In this document: positions 33,041 to 40,743 of the stretch, one piece after another
How positions within the stretch are numbered: position 1 is the first letter of the stretch
How the letters are laid out: each line of letters begins with the position of its first letter
Origin: CAWKPF01 sp963851415
GTDB taxonomy: Bacteria; Acidobacteriota; Thermoanaerobaculia; Multivoradales; Multivoraceae
DNA: 64,000 bases
NCBI GenBank assembly: GCA_963851415.1
Contig: CAWKPF010000003.1
Span: 2,046,001 to 2,110,000 of the forward strand
Direction: 5' to 3'
Made by a program: the position numbers and the translations under genes
The notes under the pieces: generated by a model
The model's input: the letters and a program-made list of their open reading frames with translations, nothing else
What the model was told of the DNA's origin: nothing
Database searches by the model: none

Positions 33041-35095
33041 TCATTCGCTCTTCGCCGGCAAGGCCAGCGCGATGAGCTCGGGCCTCGTCCCCTCCTGCTC
33101 CAACGAGGCCAGCATCCTGGCCGTCGCTTCGTCGATATCGGGCATCTGATCCATGGCGCTGAACAGCGGCCCTCCGCCCACCGCAACCACGATGAACTGC
33201 CTTCCTCCGTGCATATAGGTGACCGGATTGGAATTGGGAGTATCGGGGAGTGGCACGTGTCCGAGCAGCTCTCCCGACACCTTGTCGAAGACGTTGAGTC
33301 GGGGTGTGTTCCGCTCGCCGGAGCTGCCCCGCTGAGTCACGAACAGCAGGCTCCTGGTCAGCAGTGGTGCGCCCGAGCCGCCTCCGAGCATCCCGGTCTC
33401 GACGTCTCGCAGCGCCGGGTGATCGATCGGTCCCCAACCGTTCGGAGTCATCCAGCGAATCTCGCCCGCATTGAGATCGATCGCCGTGACACGACCCCAG
33501 GGTGGCTTGACCAGGGGCAGTCCCTGGGGCCCCGCGACTCCAGCCAGAAAACTACCGGTATAGGCGAGATCCGAGCGCGACGGATCGGGCTGCGTCATCG
33601 GGTAGAACCCGGGGGCAGTCGAGGACGGTACGTAGAGCCAACCCGTCTCGGGATCTACCGCGGCGCCAGGCCAGTTGGCACCACCGCCGGAGCCCGGAAG
33701 AAAGACGGTGCCCAGACTCTCGCCGTCCGGCAGACTGGGTGGGGTGAATATCGGCCCCAGGAGATAACGGCTCGCCAGCCTCTTTGCCTCCTCCAGAAGC
33801 TCGGGCGTCAAGTCGATCAGATCGCTCTCCGAGAAACCCTGACGATCGAAGGCCGGCGGCCTCGTCGGAAAGGGCTGTGTCGGCGACGACTTCTCTCCGG
33901 GAATCGTCGACTGCGGTACCGGGCGCTCCTCGATCGGCCACACGGGCTCGCCGGAGCGCCGATCGAAGACGTAGGTGAAGGCCTGTTTGCTCACCTGGGC
34001 CAGCGCTTCGATTCGCCGCCCTTCGATCGTGATCTCGACCAGGTTCGCCGCGGTCGGAAAGTCGTAGTCCCACAGCCCGTGATGAACGGCCTGGAAGTGC
34101 CACACCTTCTCTCCCGACTCGGCGTTCAGGCAGACGATGCTCTCCGCGTACAGATTGTCGCCCTTGCGATGGCCGCCATAGAAGTCGTTGGTGGGCGTCG
34201 AGGTGCTCAGATACACGTAGCCCCTGGTCTCGTCGACTGCCATCGTCGTCCAGACATTTGCCGCCCCGGTATAGGCATTGGACCCGTCCTCCCAGGTCTC
34301 CGCGCCTGGCTCGCCCTCCTGCGCAATGGTGTGGAAGATCCACTTCAGCTTCCCGCTGCGCGCATCGAACCCTCGAACGTGCCCCGGGGGTGCCTTCTGC
34401 CGAATGGCCCCGTCGTGCACGATCGAGCCGACGATCACCGTGTTGCCCACCACTGCCGGCGGCGAACTGTGCGTGAGGTGTCGCCAATTCACTCTCCGAC
34501 CGAAGTGCGATACCCCGCCTTCCGGGAGCAGGTCCACTACACCCTGCTCTCCGAAGCCCGAGACGGGCTCGCCGGTCCTCGCGTCCAGCGCATGGAGCTT
34601 GCGATCGTGACTGGCGAGGAAGACCCGACCACTCCTGGTGTCGCTCTCGTCCTGCCAGAAGGCGACCCCGCGATGCTGCCAGCCGAGGTTGGCCGGCCGT
34701 CCCGCCGCATAGGACTTCGGATCGTAGGACCACAGCTGGGCTCCGGTCCCGGCATCGAGCGCAGCTACCTGAGAGAGTGCGGTGGACACGAACACCACCC
34801 CGTCCACGACGACCGGGACCGCCTTGAACTCGCCCGGCTTGATTCGCGGATTCTCGGCCTTCACCCGCTGCGAGATGGACTCCCAGCGCCAGGCGATCTC
34901 GAGCTGGTCGAAGTTGGAGGCGTCGATCTGGTCGAGCGGGGCGTAGCGCGTGTTGGACCGATCGTTTCCGAAGCTCGGCCAATCCGTGCTTCGTAGCTCG
35001 GACCCCTCGACGCCGGCCTCCTCGCGAGCCACCGAGGCGACAGGCCAGGCGGATACAACCACCAGGACACCCAACAGGAAGCGAGCGACTGTCAT
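33041..35095 (-). CDS. exported PQQ-dependent dehydrogenase (quinoprotein glucose/alcohol dehydrogenase type)
   Basis: A 684-residue periplasmic quinoprotein with a signal peptide MTVARFLLGVLVVVSAWPVA. The eight-bladed propeller shows WPSFGNDRSNTRYAPLDQI, QVAALDAGTGAQLWSYDP, AWQ-type tryptophan-docking repeats, HRKLHALDARTG, HVRGFDARSGKLKWIF, GLWDYDFPTAANLVEI, GGANWPGAAVDPETGWLYVP and WGRVTAIDLNAGEIRW, as in membrane-associated glucose dehydrogenase-type PQQ enzymes, but no N-terminal membrane domain or C-terminal haem motif (CxxCH) is present. The ATG at 35095 is chosen because GAGG lies nine bases upstream; ATGs at 35104 and 35125 are alternatives. It diverges from the penicillin-acylase gene. 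Confidence 0.88.
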   Translation of the reverse strand: MTVARFLLGVLVVVSAWPVASVAREEAGVEGSELRSTDWPSFGNDRSNTRYAPLDQIDASNFDQLEIAWRWESISQRVKAENPRIKPGEFKAVPVVVDGVVFVSTALSQVAALDAGTGAQLWSYDPKSYAAGRPANLGWQHRGVAFWQDESDTRSGRVFLASHDRKLHALDARTGEPVSGFGEQGVVDLLPEGGVSHFGRRVNWRHLTHSSPPAVVGNTVIVGSIVHDGAIRQKAPPGHVRGFDARSGKLKWIFHTIAQEGEPGAETWEDGSNAYTGAANVWTTMAVDETRGYVYLSTSTPTNDFYGGHRKGDNLYAESIVCLNAESGEKVWHFQAVHHGLWDYDFPTAANLVEITIEGRRIEALAQVSKQAFTYVFDRRSGEPVWPIEERPVPQSTIPGEKSSPTQPFPTRPPAFDRQGFSESDLIDLTPELLEEAKRLASRYLLGPIFTPPSLPDGESLGTVFLPGSGGGANWPGAAVDPETGWLYVPSSTAPGFYPMTQPDPSRSDLAYTGSFLAGVAGPQGLPLVKPPWGRVTAIDLNAGEIRWMTPNGWGPIDHPALRDVETGMLGGGSGAPLLTRSLLFVTQRGSSGERNTPRLNVFDKVSGELLGHVPLPDTPNSNPVTYMHGGRQFIVVAVGGGPLFSAMDQMPDIDEATARMLASLEQEGTRPELIALALPAKSE

Positions 35096-35249
35096 CAGCA
35101 CCATCCTCAGCCCATGCCCGTCCATTCGCGAATCGTGAATCTCCTAAGCAGCCTAGCAGTCTCCGGATCGAGCCCGAGAGCTCCCCGGGAACCGCACGGG
35201 GTCCCGACCCCGATAGAGTCGACCCACGAACCACGACAGGAGAGAGATC

Positions 35250-37718
35250 ATGGCGATCACTCGACCATTCAGACCGCTCCTCGTTGGAGCTGCCGTCCTC
35301 GCCTCGATCTCGATCGTGCGCCCCGCTGCGGGACAACCCTCCACGACAGCCCACTCCACCGACACCTACCGTCTGCAGGGACTCTCCCTACCCGGTGAGA
35401 TCTTGATCGATCGGTGGGGAGTGCCGCACATCTATGCCCAGAGCCTCGACGACGTCTTCTTTCTCCAGGGCTTCAATGCGGCACGCGATCGGCTGTGGCA
35501 ACTGGATCTGTGGAAGCGGCGGGGCGACGGCACTCTCTCGGAAGTGTTCGGCTCCGCCTTCGTCGAGAAGGACCGCGCGTCCCGACTCCTGCTCTATCGA
35601 GGCGACATGTACCGCGAATGGCTCGCCTACGCCTCGGACACCAAACGCATCGTCAACGCCTTCACGGGTGGAATCAACGCCTTCATCGAGCTCACCGAGA
35701 CGAACCCCGAGCTGCTGCCGCCGGAGTTCATCGCGCTCGACTACCGGCCCGCACACTGGCAGCCCGAGACGGTGGTTCGGATTCGCAGCCACGGCCTGCT
35801 CCGCAATGCGGCCTCGGAATGGGCGCGAGCGCGCCTCCTCCGCGAGCACGGCCCGTTTGCTGCGGCACTCGCCAGACGACTCGAGCCAGCGCACGAGCTT
35901 CTCATTCCCGACGGCCTCGAGCTCGGTGCGCTCCCCGCTGATCCACTGGCCGTCTACCGTCTCGGGACTTCGGGAGTCCCCTTCGACTGGCTCGGCCCGG
36001 AGCCGGAGAACGGCTCGAGCACAGTGCCCGGACGGGCCGCTGCTCTCCGGGATCCGCCGCCTCTCGAGCGCTCGGCAGACTTCGCACGCGGTAGCAACAA
36101 CTGGGCCATCGCCCCACATCGAACCGCGACCGGCCGACCGATCCTCGCCGACGACCCCCATCGCACCCAGGCGGCACCCTCCCTGCGCTACATCGCCCAC
36201 CTCTCGGCGCCTCGACTCGACGTGATCGGAGCCGGCGAGCCTGCCCTGCCCGGAGTGTCGATCGGTCACAACGGGCGCATCGCCTTCGGCCTCACGATCT
36301 TCGCCATCGACCAGGAGGATCTCTACGTCTACGAGCTCCACCCGGACGACGATCGCCTCTACCGCTACCGAGATCGCTGGGAGCGAATGGAATCGATTGC
36401 CGACCGGATTCCGGTGCGCGGCGCGAGCCCGGTCGAGGTCGAGTTGCGATTCACCCGACACGGGCCGGTGCTGTGGCAGGAGGGGGCTGTCGCCGTCGCG
36501 CTCCGAGGAGCCTGGCTGGAGCCAGGCATGGCGCCCTACCTGGGCAGTATCGAGTACATGAGGGCGCAGAACTGGGACGACTTCCTCGCTGCGATGAACC
36601 GATGGGGTGCCCCCTCGGAGAATCAGGTCTACGCCGACACCGACGGCCATATCGGCTGGAAGCCCGGCGGCCTGGCACCGATCCGCCCGAATTGGGACGG
36701 TCTCCTGCCAGTGCCCGGGGACGGGCGCTACGAGTGGCAGGGCTACCGGAACATGGACGAGCTCCCGGTCGAAAGCGACCCACCTCGCGGCTTCGTCTCC
36801 TCCGCCAATCAGATGAATCTGCCTCCCGACTACCCCCACTCCCTGGGTTACGAGTGGGCTGCACCCTTTCGGCAACAGCGCATCGTGGAAGTGCTCTCGG
36901 CTGACGAGAGCCACTCCCTGAAAGACTCCCTGCACTTGCAGACCGACTATCTCTCGATCCCGGCGCGGCGTGCCATCGGTGCAACCCTTCGGCTGGAGGG
37001 AGGCAACGAGACTCAATCGGCGGCGCTGCAGCTGCTCCGCGACTGGGACTTTCAGCTCGAAGCCGACTCGGCAGCGGCCGCCCTGTTCGAGGTGTGGTGG
37101 CGAATCTTCCTGCCCAAGTCCGTCTACGACGCGATCGCCGAGCACGACGAGCGACTCTCGCCCGAGGCCGCCGCCTCATTGCCGGGCCGACACGACTCCG
37201 AGGGCCTCTTGCAGCTGCTGGAAGGCACTCGGGGCGGGGGCGCCTCGGAAGGCAGGCTGCCGAGTGCGGCGCTGAACGCGGCGGTGCTGTCGTCTCTGGA
37301 AGGTGCATTCGCCTTCGTCGCCGAGCGCCTGGGAGGCGAGACGCAGGCCTGGCGTTGGGGGTCGCTGCACCACGCCGAGCTCGAACATCCACTTGCCGAG
37401 CAGCTGGACAGCGTCCTGAACAGCTCCACCTCGATCGGCCCTCTCCCTCGGGGGGGCAGTGGTGACACCGTCGGAAACACCTCGTACGGCGCCGGGTTTC
37501 GCCAGACCTCGGGCGCCTCCTTTCGGATGGTGATCGACGTGGGCAACTGGGACGCCTCGATCGCCGTGAACAGCCCAGGGCAGTCGGGCGACCCACGCAG
37601 CGATCACTGGGACGATCTCTTCTCGATCTGGGCGGCCGACGAAGCCTTCCCCTTGCTCTACTCGCGGGCTGCAGTGGAGGCGGCCACCGAGCGGCTCATT
37701 CGCCTGGTGCCCGAGTGA
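35250..37718 (+). CDS. penicillin acylase family Ntn-hydrolase, exported
   Basis: An 822-residue periplasmic precursor. The signal peptide LLVGAAVLASISIVRPAAG is followed by the alpha chain with ILIDRWGVPHIYAQSLDDVF and the family motif LQGFNAARDRLWQLDLW. Self-cleavage should occur at ARGSNNWAI, giving Ser282 as the N-terminal nucleophile of the beta chain; LADDPHR, PGVSIGHNGRIAFGLTIFA and WDDFLAAMNRWGAPSENQVYAD follow. Family members cleave penicillins, cephalosporins or acyl-homoserine lactones, so the substrate is open. AGGAGAG is well placed before the ATG. The stop codon lies inside a strong inverted repeat. Confidence 0.92.
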   Translation: MAITRPFRPLLVGAAVLASISIVRPAAGQPSTTAHSTDTYRLQGLSLPGEILIDRWGVPHIYAQSLDDVFFLQGFNAARDRLWQLDLWKRRGDGTLSEVFGSAFVEKDRASRLLLYRGDMYREWLAYASDTKRIVNAFTGGINAFIELTETNPELLPPEFIALDYRPAHWQPETVVRIRSHGLLRNAASEWARARLLREHGPFAAALARRLEPAHELLIPDGLELGALPADPLAVYRLGTSGVPFDWLGPEPENGSSTVPGRAAALRDPPPLERSADFARGSNNWAIAPHRTATGRPILADDPHRTQAAPSLRYIAHLSAPRLDVIGAGEPALPGVSIGHNGRIAFGLTIFAIDQEDLYVYELHPDDDRLYRYRDRWERMESIADRIPVRGASPVEVELRFTRHGPVLWQEGAVAVALRGAWLEPGMAPYLGSIEYMRAQNWDDFLAAMNRWGAPSENQVYADTDGHIGWKPGGLAPIRPNWDGLLPVPGDGRYEWQGYRNMDELPVESDPPRGFVSSANQMNLPPDYPHSLGYEWAAPFRQQRIVEVLSADESHSLKDSLHLQTDYLSIPARRAIGATLRLEGGNETQSAALQLLRDWDFQLEADSAAAALFEVWWRIFLPKSVYDAIAEHDERLSPEAAASLPGRHDSEGLLQLLEGTRGGGASEGRLPSAALNAAVLSSLEGAFAFVAERLGGETQAWRWGSLHHAELEHPLAEQLDSVLNSSTSIGPLPRGGSGDTVGNTSYGAGFRQTSGASFRMVIDVGNWDASIAVNSPGQSGDPRSDHWDDLFSIWAADEAFPLLYSRAAVEAATERLIRLVPE

Positions 37719-37751
37719 GCCGAATCGGACAAAGCTCCTTGTTCGGCTCAC
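37715..37751. terminator. bidirectional terminator-like inverted repeat
   Basis: GTGAGCCGAA (37715-37724) pairs perfectly with TTCGGCTCAC (37742-37751) around a 17-base loop that itself has partial pairing. The left arm includes the TGA stop of the penicillin-acylase gene; the right arm ends 13 bases before the stop of the convergent 171-residue gene. No T-run is present on either side. Confidence 0.55.
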
Positions 37752-37764
37752 GGCCCGGTATGGG

Positions 37765-38280
37765 CTATCGCTCGGCGGCACGCCTCAGTCGGCGCAGAAG
37801 AGCGATCTCGTGAGCATGAGCTTCTTCGGCATCCACCACCCGTCGGCGTGCACAGGCCGCCAGCGGAAGACCGAAGTCGGTCGGCGAGAAGCCTTCCTGT
37901 TCAAGGTCGGCCGCCACCTCGGCAACGCGACGGCGCACCTCGACCGTGTCTGCAGCGAGATCCACCCGCGCCGTCTGCACGAACTGAAGCCCGACCACCG
38001 TCTGACGATCCGCTCCCGACAGGTCTGCATCGCTGAGCACCGTGCTCAAGCGAGGTGCTCCATCCGCGCGAACGCGGTGGGACCGAAGCTGACGCCGCAA
38101 CCGGGTCAGTCGGTGTACGAGCCCCTCACTCACACGGCGTCGGCGGGCGAGTCCGAACTCGTAGCTCCTGGCGGAAGAAGCTCCAACCAGATCGAGGGTC
38201 GAATCGGAAAGACCGACCGGAGCCAACCGTTCCATTTCGTCGTCGTGTACCCACGTTCTCGAACGCGCCCCATTCATCAT
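37765..38280 (-). CDS. hypothetical protein divergent from sigma54 activator
   Basis: A 171-residue cytosolic protein without recognised domain. The ATG at 38280 is chosen because GAGGAG lies eight bases upstream; the open frame continues another 71 codons but without a plausible start. The sequence is Arg/Ala/Leu-rich and probably helical: GLARRRRVSEGLVHRLTRLR, then TARVDLAADTVEVRRRVAEV and HAHEIALLRRLRRAAER. It has few aromatic residues and one cysteine in the C-terminal third. Its position back-to-back with the sigma54 activator suggests it could be a regulatory partner or target, which is inference only. Confidence 0.5.
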   Translation of the reverse strand: MMNGARSRTWVHDDEMERLAPVGLSDSTLDLVGASSARSYEFGLARRRRVSEGLVHRLTRLRRQLRSHRVRADGAPRLSTVLSDADLSGADRQTVVGLQFVQTARVDLAADTVEVRRRVAEVAADLEQEGFSPTDFGLPLAACARRRVVDAEEAHAHEIALLRRLRRAAER

Positions 38281-38618
38281 CTCGAAGTCTCCTCGGTTGC
38301 TGACTCTCGGAGAGTGGCGGCACCGGCCACACTCGCGCGACCCTCCCGGACCTCCAGGCTCCTCCTGGATACTGCCGGGTCCTGATGGGTCCCACTCAGT
38401 CTCCAGAGCAGCTCTCGTGCCAACCCCCTCTGACGAGGAGAACCGGACCCCCACGCCGCTCCCCGGCGGCGCGGCTGCCAACAGCGTGGGCACCCGGAGA
38501 CACTGCGAGCTGCGACTCTCGCCGGGTTATGATCGAAATTCCTCTCTTTTCTCGCTGCATCCCTCTTCCGCAGCGCCGCCGATCGAGCCCGCCACGCAAG
38601 GAGCCCCCTGGGATCCGC
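38281..38618. other. 338-base divergent region between the hypothetical gene and the sigma54 activator
   Basis: No gene is supported here. It contains a small inverted repeat TCCAGG (38353-38358) / CCTGGA (38364-38369) and a TATGAT at 38528-38533 that could be a -10 for the activator but lacks a good -35. I see no GG-N10-GC sigma54-type core on either strand. An AAGGAG lies 15 bases before the activator ATG, rather far for a ribosome-binding site. Confidence 0.5.
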
Positions 38619-40073
38619 ATGAACACCGCTCTTGAACAGAAGCACTATCGCCAGCTGTACGCCCTCGCCAGTGAGCTCCTGAAGCTCGACGCACCGGACG
38701 AGCTCCTCGATTGCGTCGTCGAGCGCACCCTCGAGATGGTGCAGGCCGACAGCGGGCTGTTGGTCATTGGCGACCAGGAGCAGCTCAGCTACCGGGTCAT
38801 CCGAAACTGGAGCGCAGACCAGGTGGAGCCCACCGCCGACCGCCTTTCGCGCTCCATCGTGGAGCACGTCATCCGCTCCGCGGAGCCCATCCTCATTCGC
38901 GACGCCCAGTTCGACGACCGCTTTTCCGACCGCGAGAGTGTCGCTGGCTATCACGTGCGCTCGATCCTCGCTGCCCCGTTCCAGCTCGCCAGCGACCGTC
39001 ACGGGGTGCTCTACCTGGAGAAGAAGCGTCCCTTCGATGAGCACGATCTCGAGGTCTTCCAGGAGTTGATCGAGACCGCCGGCCATCTGGTGCGCGCGAG
39101 CCTCGATCGGCTACCCGGTGTCGAGGGTACAGACTCTGTCGAGGAGATCCCGGGATTCCCGTTCGAAGGGCTGATGACTCGGGATCCCACGCTGCGCACG
39201 ACCTTCGCACTCGCGGCCAGAGCCGCGCGCTCGGAGCTTCCCATCCTCGTGCAGGGGCCTTCGGGAACCGGCAAGGAGCTCATCATCAGGGCCATCCACC
39301 GGTCCGGATCCCGCGCCGACCGACCGCTCCAGGTCGTCAACTGCGGCGCCATCACCACGAGCCTCCTGGAATCCGAGCTGTTCGGTCACGTCAAGGGCTC
39401 CTTCACCGGCGCCGTCAAAGACCGCGCCGGAATGCTCGCAGCAGCGGACGGGGGCACGGTGTTTCTCGACGAGATCGGCGAGCTCCCGCTCGAGCTGCAG
39501 CCCAAGCTCCTCCGGGCGGTCCAGTTCGGAGAGCTGAGGCCGGTGGGCGCGGACCGGGACCGAAAGGTCGACTTTCGCCTGCTGTCCGCGACCAACCGAG
39601 ATCTCGAAGACGACGTCAAGGAGGGGACCTTTCGCGAGGATCTCTTCTTTCGCATCAATGCCCTCACGCTCGAAGTGCCGCCGCTGAGGGAGCGCCAGGT
39701 CGACATCTTTCCGCTGGTCCATTTCTTTCTGGAACGAGAGACGGCGAGCGGCGATTCCTATGTCCTGAGCCACGAACTGACCGAGGCGCTGCATCGCTAC
39801 AGCTGGCCTGGCAACGTTCGCGAGTTGGAGAACGAAGTCAAGCGAATCGCTGCTCTCAACTCGCCGGGAGAGACCCTCGATCAGACGGTGCTCTCTCCCC
39901 GCATCCTGCGCACGGTTCAGGCGACCAAGCCCCTGACCCTGGACGCCTCGGAGCGCCTCCTCATCCAGGATCATCTTCTCGCCGCCGACGGCAACCGGAG
40001 CCGGGCCGCCCGCAACCTCGGCATCAGTCGTGAGGGACTGCGCAAGAAGATGAAGCGACTCGGCATCGAGTAG
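38619..40073 (+). CDS. sigma54-dependent transcriptional activator with GAF sensor domain
   Basis: A 484-residue enhancer-binding protein. Residues about 20-160 form a GAF domain (LYALASELLKL...GVLYLEKKRPF). The AAA+ domain has Walker A GPSGTGKE at 213-220, the sigma54-contact loop as GSFTGA (260-265, a variant of GAFTGA), Walker B VFLDEIGE at 281-288 and the sensor region LLSATNRDLE. The C-terminal Fis-type helix-turn-helix has NRSRAARNLGISREGLRKKM. The activating signal would be sensed by GAF rather than by phosphorylation. A sigma54-type promoter core lies about 110 bases downstream of its stop, before the receiver gene, which makes that gene a candidate target. Confidence 0.9.
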   Translation: MNTALEQKHYRQLYALASELLKLDAPDELLDCVVERTLEMVQADSGLLVIGDQEQLSYRVIRNWSADQVEPTADRLSRSIVEHVIRSAEPILIRDAQFDDRFSDRESVAGYHVRSILAAPFQLASDRHGVLYLEKKRPFDEHDLEVFQELIETAGHLVRASLDRLPGVEGTDSVEEIPGFPFEGLMTRDPTLRTTFALAARAARSELPILVQGPSGTGKELIIRAIHRSGSRADRPLQVVNCGAITTSLLESELFGHVKGSFTGAVKDRAGMLAAADGGTVFLDEIGELPLELQPKLLRAVQFGELRPVGADRDRKVDFRLLSATNRDLEDDVKEGTFREDLFFRINALTLEVPPLRERQVDIFPLVHFFLERETASGDSYVLSHELTEALHRYSWPGNVRELENEVKRIAALNSPGETLDQTVLSPRILRTVQATKPLTLDASERLLIQDHLLAADGNRSRAARNLGISREGLRKKMKRLGIE

Positions 40074-40140
40074 ACCCCTTCATCACCCCGCCCACCCGGC
40101 TCACCAGCCTCGCCGCAGGGAAGATCGGAGAGGAAAGAAA

Positions 40141-40169
40141 TTGATGTTTTGCAATGTATCTTGTATTAT
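40141..40169 (+). promoter_or_regulatory. sigma70-type promoter for the receiver-protein gene
   Basis: TTGATG at 40141-40146, exactly 17 bases of spacer and TATTAT at 40164-40169, in an AT-rich stretch within GC-rich surroundings. Transcription would begin near 40176, at the left arm of a long inverted repeat, and give a leader of about 90 bases before the ATG at 40269. Confidence 0.65.
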
Positions 40170-40174
40170 CGAGT

Positions 40175-40236
40175 TCTGTCCGGGGGCACCGTGTTTGCCC
40201 GGTACGGCGACTCGTCGACCCGCTAGCCCGGACAGA
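40175..40236 (+). promoter_or_regulatory. long inverted repeat / structured leader before the receiver-protein gene
   Basis: TCTGTCCGGG (40175-40184) is the exact reverse complement of CCCGGACAGA (40227-40236), a 10-bp stem enclosing 42 bases. Inside, GGGCA (40184-40188) can pair with TGCCC (40196-40200), and CGAC/GTCG at 40208-40217 is self-complementary. A second CCCGG at 40198-40202 competes with the right arm for CCGGG at 40180-40184, so two alternative folds are possible. No T-run follows. The ribosome-binding site AGGAGG lies 15-20 bases downstream. Confidence 0.5.
40185..40198 (+). promoter_or_regulatory. sigma54-type -24/-12 promoter core before the receiver-protein gene
   Basis: GGCAC at 40185-40189 and TTGC at 40195-40198 are separated by five bases, giving the exact GG-N10-GC spacing of sigma54 promoters (consensus TGGCAC-N5-TTGC). 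The T before GG is G here. The start of transcription would be near 40210, leaving the AGGAGG ribosome-binding site and the gene downstream. It overlaps the inverted repeat and follows the sigma54 activator gene. Confidence 0.45.
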
Positions 40237-40268
40237 TCTGCTTTACGGTAAGAGGAGGTCTCGAGACG

Positions 40269-40703
40269 ATGGCGAACTCGCTGCCGCGTGGCGACGAAAC
40301 CGTTTTACTGGTCGATGACGACGAACAGGTTCGCCGTGCGCTGGGTCTGCTGCTCGACAACCTGGGCTACGAGGCCCACCTGGCCGAAGACGGTTCGAGC
40401 GCCCTCGAGGTCCTGCGCGAAGTGCCCGGAATCCAGCTCATGATCAGTGACATCGTGATGCCGGGTCTCGACGGACTCCAGCTGGTGGAAGAGGCACGCA
40501 ACCTCCACCCCGATCTCGACGTGCTCCTGATCTCCGGCTACACCGACCACCGGGTACCCCCTTCGCGCCACACCCGCTTCATGCGCAAGCCGTTCTCGAT
40601 GCAGGATCTGGCCCAGGAGGTCCGTAACGCCCTCAACCCCGAGGACGAAGACAGCGGCGACTCCTGGGCCGACGATCACTCCGACGGGCCCATCGGCCTG
40701 TAG
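40269..40703 (+). CDS. stand-alone response-regulator receiver protein
   Basis: A 144-residue CheY-like receiver. The acidic pocket is VLLVDDDEQ (Asp16-18), the phospho-acceptor is Asp61 in ISDIVMPGLDG, the conserved Ser is in LLISGYTD and Lys107 in FMRKPFS. A 25-residue acidic tail rich in Asp, Glu and Ser follows, with no output domain. It resembles the receiver modules found at the C-terminus of hybrid kinases, so it may act as a phosphate shuttle. No histidine kinase is in the window. AGGAGG lies 10 bases before the ATG, and two overlapping promoter types are seen upstream. Confidence 0.9.
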   Translation: MANSLPRGDETVLLVDDDEQVRRALGLLLDNLGYEAHLAEDGSSALEVLREVPGIQLMISDIVMPGLDGLQLVEEARNLHPDLDVLLISGYTDHRVPPSRHTRFMRKPFSMQDLAQEVRNALNPEDEDSGDSWADDHSDGPIGL

Positions 40704-40743
40704 TCTGCGCCACCGCTGACGGTGCCGCTCGCCTCTGCTCGGC

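Noticed and set aside
33030..33051. AGAGCG/CGCTCT inverted repeat as a terminator between the secreted protein and the PQQ dehydrogenase
   Set aside because: The stem has only six pairs with a 10-base loop, overlaps both stop codons and has no T-run; too weak to call.
38385..38618. N-terminal extension of the sigma54 activator by 78 residues
   Set aside because: The extension is Pro/Arg-rich with no conserved features, has no good ribosome-binding site, and the GAF domain is complete from the ATG at 38619.
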